Made by a program: the position numbers and the translations under genes. Under the pieces are notes generated by a model. That model saw only the letters and a list, made by a program, of their open reading frames with translations. It was not told where the DNA came from and did not search any database. Positions 7,365-14,207 of a DNA stretch of 17,649 nucleotides are shown piece after piece. Origin of the DNA: CBDUBH01 sp965365345 (lineage in GTDB: Bacteria; Bacteroidota; Ignavibacteria; Ignavibacteriales; SURF-24); the NCBI GenBank assembly GCA_965365345.1, contig CBDUBH010000078.1, positions 1-17,649 on the forward strand, written 5' to 3'. Every line of letters starts with the position of its first letter. The first letter of the stretch is position 1.

Positions 7365-8642
7365 ATGTTAGATCTAAAATTCATTCGTGAAAATCCTGAA
7401 GCCGTAAAACAAGGCATCGAAAATAAAAACGAAAAAAGCCGTGTTGATGAAATTCTTCAACTTGATGAAAAAAGACGCGATCTTATTTTACAGACCGATG
7501 AGCTTAAATCAAAAAGAAACCAGGTGTCTGCAAAAATTCCGCAAATGAAAAAAGCAGGAGAGGATACAACTCAAATTCTTTCCGAAATGAAATTGGTTTC
7601 AGATCAAATTACCGGACTCGATTCAAAATTAAAATCCGTTGAAGATGAATTGGAAAATATTTTGATGTACATTCCGAATCTTCCGCATTCATCGGTTCCG
7701 GTGGGAAAATCTGCTGCCGATAATGTTGAAGCGCGTCAATGGCTTCCTGAAAATTTTTCATTCGAGAAAAAAGAAAAAACTTTGGATCATATTGAACTCG
7801 GAAAAAAATTAAAGATATTGGATTTTGATCGCGGCGCAAAAATCAGCGGTTCGGGATTCCCGGTTTACATTGGCAAAGGCGCAACTTTGGAAAGAGCATT
7901 GATAAATTTCATGCTGGATCTTCACATAAATGAACATAATTATACAGAAGTTTTTCCTCCGTTTTTGGTAAATCGCGAATCAATGAAAGGCACCGGACAG
8001 CTTCCGAAAATGGCTGAGGATATGTACACAATTGAAAAAGATGAACTTTATCCTATCCCAACTGCGGAAGTTCCGATCACAAATTTACACCGCAATGAAA
8101 TTATAGATGAAAAAGAATTGCCGATCCGTTATGTCGGTTATTCAGCATGTTTCAGAAGGGAAGCGGGATCTTACGGAAAAGAATCAAAAGGATTTTTGCG
8201 CGTTCATCAATTCAATAAAGTTGAAATGGTAAAATTTGTAAAGCCCGAAACTTCATACGATGAATTGGAAAAATTAGTTAACGATGCAGAAGATATTTTG
8301 AAGGCTTTAAAAATTCCTTACAGAATTTTACTCCTTTGCACGGGAGATCTTAGTTTTTCTGCTGCAAAATGTTACGATATTGAAACATGGTCGCCCGCTG
8401 AAAATCGCTGGCTTGAAGCTTCATCTTGCAGTAATTTTGATAATTTCCAGGCAAGAAGAGCAAGTATAAGATTTAGAAATGAACAAACTAAAAAACCGGA
8501 ATTTGTTCATACATTAAACGGAAGCGGACTTGCAACCAGCAGATTGATGGTTTCAATTTTGGAAAATTATCAAACCGAAGATGGTAAAATTATCGTCCCG
8601 GAAGTTTTACGCAAGTACACCGGATTTGAAATAATTGAATGA
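7365..8642 (+). CDS. serS: Seryl-tRNA synthetase
   Basis: Charges tRNA-Ser with serine in the cytoplasm (EC 6.1.1.11) and also supplies Ser-tRNA for selenocysteine where that is used; a class II homodimer. The 425 residues match the family. The N-terminal domain begins MLDLKFIRENPEAVKQG, followed by a long antiparallel coiled-coil arm (about 28-98) that grips the tRNA variable arm. In the catalytic core are the TAE serine-binding motif (233-235), motif 2 FRRE (263-266) and motif 3 GSGLATSR (386-393). The start ATG follows AAAGAG at a six-base distance. It is separated from leuS by a repeat-filled spacer and from the next gene by a terminator, so it is probably transcribed alone. Both flanking spacers carry dispersed hairpin elements. 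Confidence 0.98.
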   Translation: MLDLKFIRENPEAVKQGIENKNEKSRVDEILQLDEKRRDLILQTDELKSKRNQVSAKIPQMKKAGEDTTQILSEMKLVSDQITGLDSKLKSVEDELENILMYIPNLPHSSVPVGKSAADNVEARQWLPENFSFEKKEKTLDHIELGKKLKILDFDRGAKISGSGFPVYIGKGATLERALINFMLDLHINEHNYTEVFPPFLVNRESMKGTGQLPKMAEDMYTIEKDELYPIPTAEVPITNLHRNEIIDEKELPIRYVGYSACFRREAGSYGKESKGFLRVHQFNKVEMVKFVKPETSYDELEKLVNDAEDILKALKIPYRILLLCTGDLSFSAAKCYDIETWSPAENRWLEASSCSNFDNFQARRASIRFRNEQTKKPEFVHTLNGSGLATSRLMVSILENYQTEDGKIIVPEVLRKYTGFEIIE

Positions 8643-8680
8643 CAATTCAAAGATGAAAAGATTCATAGAAATAATTGTTC

Positions 8681-8780
8681 TTGTCATTTCGAACCTGCCT
8701 GGCTGTAGGCAAGTCCGAAGGATGAGAAATTTTTGTTACTTAAAAGATATCTCAGCCATTTCATTCTTTCGATATGACAA
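8681..8780. repeat. Hairpin-forming element, TGTCATTTCGAA type, with nested hairpin
   Basis: The ends TTGTCATTTCGAA and TTTCGATATGACAA form an inverted repeat about 100 bp apart, and internal GATGAGAAATTTTTG faces AAAAGATATCTCAG. A smaller hairpin TGCCT...AGGCA (about 8697-8711) is nested in the left arm. It shares the TGTCATT/ATGACA termini with the TGTCATTGCGAG elements but has a different interior, so I treat it as a second class. Confidence 0.7.
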
Positions 8781-8788
8781 AACAAAAT

Positions 8789-8871
8789 GGTAATTGCGAG
8801 CGGAGCGAAGCAATCCCTATTAAAAAAAAACAAAGATCTCCACGATCGATTTCATCGATATCGCGATGACA
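8789..8871. repeat. Hairpin-forming dispersed element, TGTCATTGCGAG type, copy 3
   Basis: The left half GGTAATTGCGAGCGGAGCG continues with AAGCAATCCC. The right half AAAGATCTCCACGATCG continues to ATCGCGATGACA. It lies directly after the class-two element, with nine bases between, in the serS to LD-carboxypeptidase spacer (422 bp). Confidence 0.75.
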
Positions 8872-8911
8872 CTTAATCATTTTATCTTTTAAAATCCTTT
8901 CGGAAATTTTT

Positions 8912-8940
8912 ATCCCGCTATATTGCGGGATTTTTTATTT
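8912..8940 (+). terminator. Rho-independent terminator
   Basis: ATCCCGC (8912-8918) pairs with GCGGGAT (8925-8931) around a six-base loop, followed at once by a T tract (8931-8936, then ATTT). It probably ends transcription of serS, or of readthrough across the repeats, before the LD-carboxypeptidase gene. Confidence 0.8.
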
Positions 8941-8976
8941 CCCTCTCCTGAATTAGGAGAGAGACAAAGGGTGAGG
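8941..8976. repeat. CCCTCTCCT / AGGAGAG hairpin element
   Basis: CTCTCCT (8943-8949) and AGGAGAG (8955-8961) form a perfect 7-bp stem with a five-base loop, followed by AGACAAAGGGTGAGG. The sequence resembles a short hairpin motif that I recall from many bacterial spacers; that comparison is from memory. It begins immediately after the terminator T tract. Confidence 0.55.
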
Positions 8977-8996
8977 TCACTTTCAAAAATCATTCT

Positions 8997-9030
8997 TATA
9001 TTAAAATAATATTTAAATTATTTTAATATA
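8997..9030. repeat. Perfect 14-bp A/T-only inverted repeat
   Basis: TATATTAAAATAAT (8997-9010) and ATTATTTTAATATA (9017-9030) are exact inverse copies around six bases. It lies 35 bases upstream of the LD-carboxypeptidase start, so it could be an operator, a promoter-region structure or simply an AT-rich cruciform. No function can be read from it. Confidence 0.6.
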
Positions 9031-9064
9031 ATTCCTCTGTGTTTCTGTGGTTAAAAGGATTTTT

Positions 9065-10105
9065 ATGCATAGAAAAGATTTTATAAAAACAGCTTCGCTT
9101 ATTTCCGCAGGAATTTTTTCATCTGAAATATTTTCGCAAAATTTTTATCCTGAAGATCAAAATTTACAAATCATAAAACCGCAGCGTTTGAAAGAAGGCG
9201 ATAAAGTCGGATTGATTTCTCCCGGCGGATTTATTAATGCAAATCAATTAAAAGAATCAATAGAAAATATTTCAAAATTAGGATTTGAAGTTATTCCCGC
9301 TAAAAATATTTTGAAAAAAAACGGATATCTTGCCGGAAGCGATTTGGAACGCGCCGGACAAGTAAATTCAATGTTTGAAGATAAAAACATAAAAGGAATT
9401 TTTTGTACACGCGGCGGATTCGGCTGTTCAAGAATTCTTCCATATCTGAATTTTGATTTAATAAAAGAAAATCCAAAACCGCTTATCGGTTACAGTGATA
9501 TAACAATTTTATCGAATGTAATTTTTCAAAAAACCGGATTGGTCGGATTTCACGGACCTGTTGGAATTTCAACCTTTAACGATTTTTCGGTATATTATTT
9601 TAAAGAAGTTTTGATGAATGCAAATTCAAATTTGGAATTGATCAGCGAACCTGAAAATCTTGAAGATCAAAATCAAATTCCGGTTACTATCAGGGGCGGA
9701 ATTGCAAAAGGAAAATTGACCGGCGGAAATTTATCTGTAATAACTTCTTTAACCGGAACTGAATATGATCTTAATTTTAACGGTAAAATAATTTTTCTTG
9801 AAGAAGTTACCGAAGAACCTTACAGACTTGACAGAATGCTAACACAACTTATTCAAGCGAAAAAATTTGAAAATGCAGTAGGAATTGCTTTAGGAAATTT
9901 TTATAAATGCGAACCGAAAGAGCCGGAGAATTCATTTTCGCTTTTGGAAATTCTGTACGATAAATTATATGATCTTAAAATTCCGGTAGTTTACGGATTA
10001 TCTTTCGGACATATAAAAAACAAATTCACTCTGCCGGTAGGAATTTCGGCGGAACTGAATGCAGATGAACAAAAAATGAAGATATTGGAATCTGCGGTAA
10101 ATTAA
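9065..10105 (+). CDS. LD-carboxypeptidase, peptidase family S66, exported
   Basis: A serine peptidase of the LdcA/MccF family. LdcA-type members remove the terminal D-alanine from murein tetrapeptides during peptidoglycan recycling, while MccF-type members cleave microcin C7-like compounds; LdcA-type is the safer guess. The 346-residue product shows GYSD with nucleophile Ser144, GFHGP (161-165), GGNL (220-223), FLEEV with Glu246/Glu247 and the catalytic-type His316 in GLSFGH. The N-terminus MHRKDFIKTASL followed by a hydrophobic stretch looks like a twin-arginine-type signal with Arg-Lys in place of Arg-Arg, suggesting export; classical LdcA is cytoplasmic. I start at ATG 9065 because AAAAGGA sits just upstream. 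A GTG at 9047 would place part of the signal inside a repeat-like leader. It is followed after 16 bp by a lipoprotein gene, probably in an operon reaching priA. Confidence 0.9.
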   Translation: MHRKDFIKTASLISAGIFSSEIFSQNFYPEDQNLQIIKPQRLKEGDKVGLISPGGFINANQLKESIENISKLGFEVIPAKNILKKNGYLAGSDLERAGQVNSMFEDKNIKGIFCTRGGFGCSRILPYLNFDLIKENPKPLIGYSDITILSNVIFQKTGLVGFHGPVGISTFNDFSVYYFKEVLMNANSNLELISEPENLEDQNQIPVTIRGGIAKGKLTGGNLSVITSLTGTEYDLNFNGKIIFLEEVTEEPYRLDRMLTQLIQAKKFENAVGIALGNFYKCEPKEPENSFSLLEILYDKLYDLKIPVVYGLSFGHIKNKFTLPVGISAELNADEQKMKILESAVN

Positions 10106-10121
10106 ATTTAACGGAGTAAAA

Positions 10122-10655
10122 ATGAAGAAGATTATTTTTGTAATTTTTGCAGCAATTATTATGCAGGGATGTTTGGTCGGGCATAAAATGGTTTATGAAA
10201 TAACTCCAAAAGGTGCCGGTGCAGGCAATGCTACAATTTGGTATCATGATATCAGATCGGATGCCGCAAACGGACAAGAATTTCAGGAAGATCAAAATCT
10301 TCTTTTTGATTACATGTTAAAAAGTGAAAAGTTTGTTCAGGATTTGATGCGCGAAGGAAAATCAGTGGCTAAACGGAATTTATATTTGGAAGATAACAAA
10401 TTAATCGGGCAAGTGAATTTTAATTTTAATAAATTAGGCGACGTTGAAGGAATTGTTTTTGATGACGGTTTTTATTTTTTAACTCTTGATCTTGCCGATA
10501 GTGTAATTTCAACAAACGGCGTAATTATAAAATCACCCGAGTATAAAAGAATTTTGTGGGATAGCACAATCACAAAACTTAAATTTGAAATTTACACTGA
10601 ACCCGAAAATCAAAAATTGCTTGAACTTGCGCCTTTATATCAGCCGCAATATTAA
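10122..10655 (+). CDS. Hypothetical lipoprotein
   Basis: A 177-residue exported protein with a short signal peptide, MKKIIFVIFAAIIMQG, ending in a lipobox at Cys17 (MQGC), so it should be lipid-anchored in the periplasm or outer membrane. I do not recognise the mature part. It has an AGAGNATIWYHD stretch, then a charged helical region (about 45-85) and an alternating beta-type pattern such as GQVNFNFNKLGDVEGIVFDDGFYFLTL. There are no cysteines besides Cys17. The start is well supported by ACGGAG five bases upstream. The 16-bp gap from the LD-carboxypeptidase and 34-bp gap to priA suggest one transcript, which may point to an envelope role alongside the peptidase; that is inference. Confidence 0.85.
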   Translation: MKKIIFVIFAAIIMQGCLVGHKMVYEITPKGAGAGNATIWYHDIRSDAANGQEFQEDQNLLFDYMLKSEKFVQDLMREGKSVAKRNLYLEDNKLIGQVNFNFNKLGDVEGIVFDDGFYFLTLDLADSVISTNGVIIKSPEYKRILWDSTITKLKFEIYTEPENQKLLELAPLYQPQY

Positions 10656-10689
10656 TTTATTTTTTTAGAATTTTTAATCAGAAAATTTG

Positions 10690-13149
10690 ATGTTTGCAGA
10701 ACTTGTTTTTCCTTTGCCATTCCGGAATTCTTTTACTTATCAAATTCCGGATGAATTGATCGAAGCCGCACAAATAGGGGTTCGCGCGGTTGCTCCTTTC
10801 GGAAAAAGAATTTTGACCGGTTATATTATAAACTTAGTTGAAACTCCGCAATTAAAAGATGAAAAGATAAAATCCATTTATGATGTTTTAGATTCGCATC
10901 CGATATTTACAAAAGAAAGTTTGAAATTTTACGAATGGATCTCGGATTATTATCTCTGCACTTTAGGCGAAGCGTTAAAAAATTCAGCGCCATACGGACT
11001 TGATGTAGAAACAAAAAAGAAAATTGCGAGCGATAAAAATTTCTGCAAAGATCTTTTGGAAAAAGAAAAAAATAAAAAAAGCAGCAAAGCAAAAATTCTG
11101 GAAGTGCTTTGCGAAAAAGAAATATTGAACATCAATTATTTACAAAGATTAGTAAAGAAAAAAAATATTTACTCTACTTTGCGGGCACTTGAAAAACTCG
11201 GCGCGATCACAATTCATAATGAATTGGAGCAGCCGAAAGTTAAAATTAAAAAAATAAAATATGTAAAACTCGCCAAGTCATTTGAAGAAACTTTAAATTC
11301 CTACGAACTTCTGGAAGCAAAAGCTCCGAAACAAATGTTAATATTAATGGAACTTTTGCAGCGAAAAACAGAAGCGCCGCTAAGTGAAATTTTGGAAAAG
11401 GCAAAAACAACTTCTTACGAGGGGCTTGTAAATAAAGGCTTAATTGAAGTTTTTGATAAAGAAGTTGAAAGAAATTTTCTCGAAACTTATTCTGAAGAAA
11501 CTCAAAATATAATTCTTACAAAAGATCAGTGTAAAATTGTAGAAGAAGTTTCACACGATATTCAAAATTCGGAATTCAAAGTTCATTTACTGCACGGAGT
11601 AACCGGAAGCGGTAAAACTCAAGTTTATATTGAGCTTGCCAAAAAAGCGATCGCTCAAGGAAAATCTGTTTTGTTTTTAGTTCCTGAAATTTCTTTAACT
11701 CCGCAAATTACTTCAAGATTGTATAATAATTTCAAGGATAATGTCGCAGTTTTTCACAGCAGAATGTCGCTTGGCGAAAGATATGATTCCTGGCGCGGAA
11801 TTTTATCCGGAAAGTGTAAAATTGTTGTCGGAGCAAGATCGGCGCTTTTTTCTCCGCTTGAAAATTTAGGATTCATTGTAGTTGATGAAGAGCACGATTC
11901 AAGTTACAAACAATTTGAAAATGCTCCTTTGTATCACGCGCGCGATGCCGCAATTGTAAAAGCAAAACTCTGCGGATGCCCGGTTTTATTGGGTTCTGCC
12001 ACTCCTTCAATTGAAAGTATGTACAATGCAAAAACCGGAAAGTACAATTTACTTGAATTGAAAGAAAGAGTTGACGATGCAAAAATGCCGGAAATTAAGC
12101 TTGTAAATGTTTTGCATGAAAAAAAAGCAAAACGCATGGAAAATGTTTTTTCTAAAAAACTGCTTGATGAAATTGCATTGCGGTTAAGTAAAAAAGAAGG
12201 AGTAATAATTCTTCAAAACAGGCGCGGATTTGCAACCCAGGTTTATTGTGATGATTGCGGTGAAGTTGAAACTTGTAAAGATTGTTCGGTTCCGCTGGTT
12301 TTTCATATAAATAAAAATACTTTACAATGCCATTATTGCGGATTTATCCGGCAAGTTCCAAATGCCTGTACTCATTGCGGCTCGCTTAAAATAAAATATT
12401 TCGGCACCGGAACTCAAAGAGTTGAAGATGAACTTGCCTTTTATTTTCCCGATGCAAAAATCGAAAGAATCGATTCGGATTCAACAAGCAAAAAAGGATC
12501 ACTCGGAATTTTGTTAAATCGTTTTAGAACAGGCGAAATTGATATTTTGGTAGGGACTCAAATGGTTTCTAAAGGATTGGATTTTTCTCATGTAACTTTG
12601 GTTGGGGTAATTGCCGCTGAAACAAGTTTGTGGCTGCCCGATTTCAGAGCCGATGAAAGAACATTTCAATTATTGACTCAAGTTTCAGGAAGAGCCGGAA
12701 GAAGTAAAATTAAAGGCGAAGTTTTAATACAAACTCAAAATGAAAAACATTTTGTTCTGCAAAAAGTTTTAGAAAATAATTACGAAGAATTTTACCGGAA
12801 AGAAATTTTCAGTCGTGAACAAATGGGCTATCCGCCTTTTACAAGAATTTGTTTGATTGAAGCAAAAGATGAAGATGACGAAAATGCCAAAGGCGCAATT
12901 CATGATTTTTACAATCAGTTGATAAAACATAAACAAGGATTGAAAATTACTCCGCCTTCAGAAGCAATAATTGCTAAATTAAAAAAATATTTCCGTTATC
13001 AGATTTTGGTAAAAGTTGATAGGAAAGTTGATCCCGGTGGGGCAATTTTAAGGAATGCAATTTTAAATTCATTCATAAATTTTAACAGAGATTCCCGTTT
13101 CAGAAATGTTAAATTAAATTTTGACATAGATGCTCAGAACATAACATAA
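10690..13149 (+). CDS. priA: Primosomal protein N', replication restart helicase PriA
   Basis: A superfamily 2 DNA helicase that recognises abandoned replication forks and reloads the replicative helicase. The 819-residue product has the N-terminal fork-binding domain (about 1-110) and a helix-rich linker. The helicase core has Walker A GVTGSGKT (303-310), the DEEH box (399-402) and LGSATPSIES. A zinc-binding insertion uses eight cysteines (520, 523, 529, 532, 547, 550, 560, 563). The second helicase lobe follows with GTGTQRVEDEL, VGTQMVSKGLDF and QVSGRAGR. Nothing essential is missing. ATG at 10690 is preferred; the TTG just before it has no support. The ribosome binding site is weak. It is probably the last gene of the transcript that begins with the LD-carboxypeptidase, converging on the Yip1-type gene downstream. 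Confidence 0.97.
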   Translation: MFAELVFPLPFRNSFTYQIPDELIEAAQIGVRAVAPFGKRILTGYIINLVETPQLKDEKIKSIYDVLDSHPIFTKESLKFYEWISDYYLCTLGEALKNSAPYGLDVETKKKIASDKNFCKDLLEKEKNKKSSKAKILEVLCEKEILNINYLQRLVKKKNIYSTLRALEKLGAITIHNELEQPKVKIKKIKYVKLAKSFEETLNSYELLEAKAPKQMLILMELLQRKTEAPLSEILEKAKTTSYEGLVNKGLIEVFDKEVERNFLETYSEETQNIILTKDQCKIVEEVSHDIQNSEFKVHLLHGVTGSGKTQVYIELAKKAIAQGKSVLFLVPEISLTPQITSRLYNNFKDNVAVFHSRMSLGERYDSWRGILSGKCKIVVGARSALFSPLENLGFIVVDEEHDSSYKQFENAPLYHARDAAIVKAKLCGCPVLLGSATPSIESMYNAKTGKYNLLELKERVDDAKMPEIKLVNVLHEKKAKRMENVFSKKLLDEIALRLSKKEGVIILQNRRGFATQVYCDDCGEVETCKDCSVPLVFHINKNTLQCHYCGFIRQVPNACTHCGSLKIKYFGTGTQRVEDELAFYFPDAKIERIDSDSTSKKGSLGILLNRFRTGEIDILVGTQMVSKGLDFSHVTLVGVIAAETSLWLPDFRADERTFQLLTQVSGRAGRSKIKGEVLIQTQNEKHFVLQKVLENNYEEFYRKEIFSREQMGYPPFTRICLIEAKDEDDENAKGAIHDFYNQLIKHKQGLKITPPSEAIIAKLKKYFRYQILVKVDRKVDPGGAILRNAILNSFINFNRDSRFRNVKLNFDIDAQNIT

Positions 13150-13156
13150 AAAGAAG

Positions 13157-13226
13157 CGGAAGATTGTTTAATTTGATTCCCATCCAAACATTGAAGAACC
13201 TCCTTAAATTTAATGACAATCTTCCG
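13157..13226. repeat. Inverted repeat between convergent genes, with a mini-ORF or anti-SD loop
   Basis: CGGAAGATTGT (13157-13167) and ACAATCTTCCG (13216-13226) are exact 11-bp inverse copies, and partial pairing continues inward (TTAATTT against AAATTTAA). The 48-base loop is too long for a simple terminator. It could still act as a two-way 3' end structure for priA and the Yip1-type gene. On the minus strand the loop holds AAGGAGG, seven bases, then an ATG ORF of seven codons. Confidence 0.75.
13175..13198 (-). other. Seven-codon mini-ORF (MFGWESN) with perfect Shine-Dalgarno
   Basis: On the minus strand AAGGAGG is followed by TTCTTCA and then ATG, and the frame reads M-F-G-W-E-S-N-stop. 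Its ribosome binding site is stronger than that of most genes here. The ORF lies wholly within the loop of the surrounding 11-bp inverted repeat, downstream of the Yip1-type gene. Whether it is translated, part of a repeat or chance is open. End positions are counted by hand and may be off by a base or two. Confidence 0.35.
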
Positions 13227-13243
13227 TTTCAAATTTTAAATCA

Positions 13244-14026
13244 TCAAAACATTCCAAAAGCTTTTGTAAGAAAATATTGAATAATTGCCCAGCCGATCCA
13301 CAAACCGAAAACTAAAAAATAATATTTCTTTGTATCATTTGAATGAAATATTTTAGAAAGCCCGATGCTTGTAACAATTAAAGCCCAAATTGAAAACGGC
13401 TCAATTTTATGCATCCAAAATCCGGCAAAGGTTGTTGCATCCATTTTTAATAATTGACCGACCGAAAAAGATTGAGCAAAATTTTCAGTAACCAAACTGT
13501 AAATTAAAGTTACAATTGCTCCGATCAAAAATATATAATACGGCAAACCGCTTGCTACCATTGCCGAAGAATAATTTCCGTTATCTTTAAAAGCATATCT
13601 TGCAAAAAGATAATAGATCAATGCTACTAAAAAGAAAATTACAAACATTCCTATAAATCCTGAAATTCCGGAAATGAACACAAATAGTGGCGAATCAAAT
13701 TTTTCGAAATTTTCAATTGCTTTTTCCGCTTGTTCTTCGCTTAATTTTCCTTGTTCAACAGATCTTTCAATCTGCTGAATCTGTTTTTGCCTGAATTGTT
13801 CTTTTATGTTCGGATTGCTGTTAAGTAAAAATAAAGTCACAAAAACCATAAGTCCGGTGAACATAACCGGTAAGAACCAATCAATAAATTTAGGCGGAAA
13901 CTTGGCGGCATTTTCAAACATTTTGCCCGGCTCGGTAAAAAGTCCCGCTAATTTATCAGTGTGACTTTGAGATTCCTCTTCATAAACCGCATCAATTTGC
14001 AGATCCTCTTTGTTGAAATCTTCCAT
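13244..14026 (-). CDS. Yip1-domain membrane protein
   Basis: A 260-residue integral membrane protein resembling the bacterial Yip1 family, whose role in bacteria is not established. The N-terminal 25 residues are acidic and cytoplasmic-looking. KLAGLFTEPGKMFENAAKFP (25-44) is the typical opening before the first membrane helix. Five hydrophobic segments are visible at about 49-68, 118-142, 161-180, 211-227 and 236-256. Between the first and second lies a charged, glutamine- and glutamate-rich stretch (about 73-110) likely to form a helix outside the bilayer. ATG at 14026 has GGAG six bases upstream. It is transcribed alone, converging on priA and divergent from the tryptophanase gene. Confidence 0.82.
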   Translation of the reverse strand: MEDFNKEDLQIDAVYEEESQSHTDKLAGLFTEPGKMFENAAKFPPKFIDWFLPVMFTGLMVFVTLFLLNSNPNIKEQFRQKQIQQIERSVEQGKLSEEQAEKAIENFEKFDSPLFVFISGISGFIGMFVIFFLVALIYYLFARYAFKDNGNYSSAMVASGLPYYIFLIGAIVTLIYSLVTENFAQSFSVGQLLKMDATTFAGFWMHKIEPFSIWALIVTSIGLSKIFHSNDTKKYYFLVFGLWIGWAIIQYFLTKAFGMF

Positions 14027-14107
14027 TCATAGCTCCATTTTTTTCTTTTTAGAATAGTTTTAATTTAAAGAAATTTATTTAAAAAAGAAGAAGAAATTCA
14101 AAATAAA

Positions 14108-14134
14108 TTTGCGTTTTATAAACTATTATTTTTG
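14108..14134 (+). promoter_or_regulatory. Possible Bacteroidota-type promoter for tryptophanase
   Basis: TATTTTTG (14127-14134) fits the Bacteroidota -7 consensus TAnnTTTG, and a TTTG (14108-14111) lies 15 bases before it. The spacing is shorter than usual and the region is AT-rich, so a chance match is quite possible. It would give a leader of about 65 bases. Confidence 0.25.
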
Positions 14135-14207
14135 CTTTTGAAAGCATAAAAAATTTGCCAAAGTTATTCTAAATGAATAAGTTAACAAATAAAAAAACGG
14201 AGTTTTA

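Noticed and set aside
9047..9064. GTG start six codons before the LD-carboxypeptidase ATG
   Set aside because: It lies in a repeat-like phrase and would bury the AAAAGGA site; the signal peptide begins naturally at ATG 9065.
14031..14207. tnaC-type leader peptide and Rho-dependent attenuation upstream of tryptophanase
   Set aside because: No short ORF with a key tryptophan codon and ribosome binding site is visible in this 180-bp spacer.
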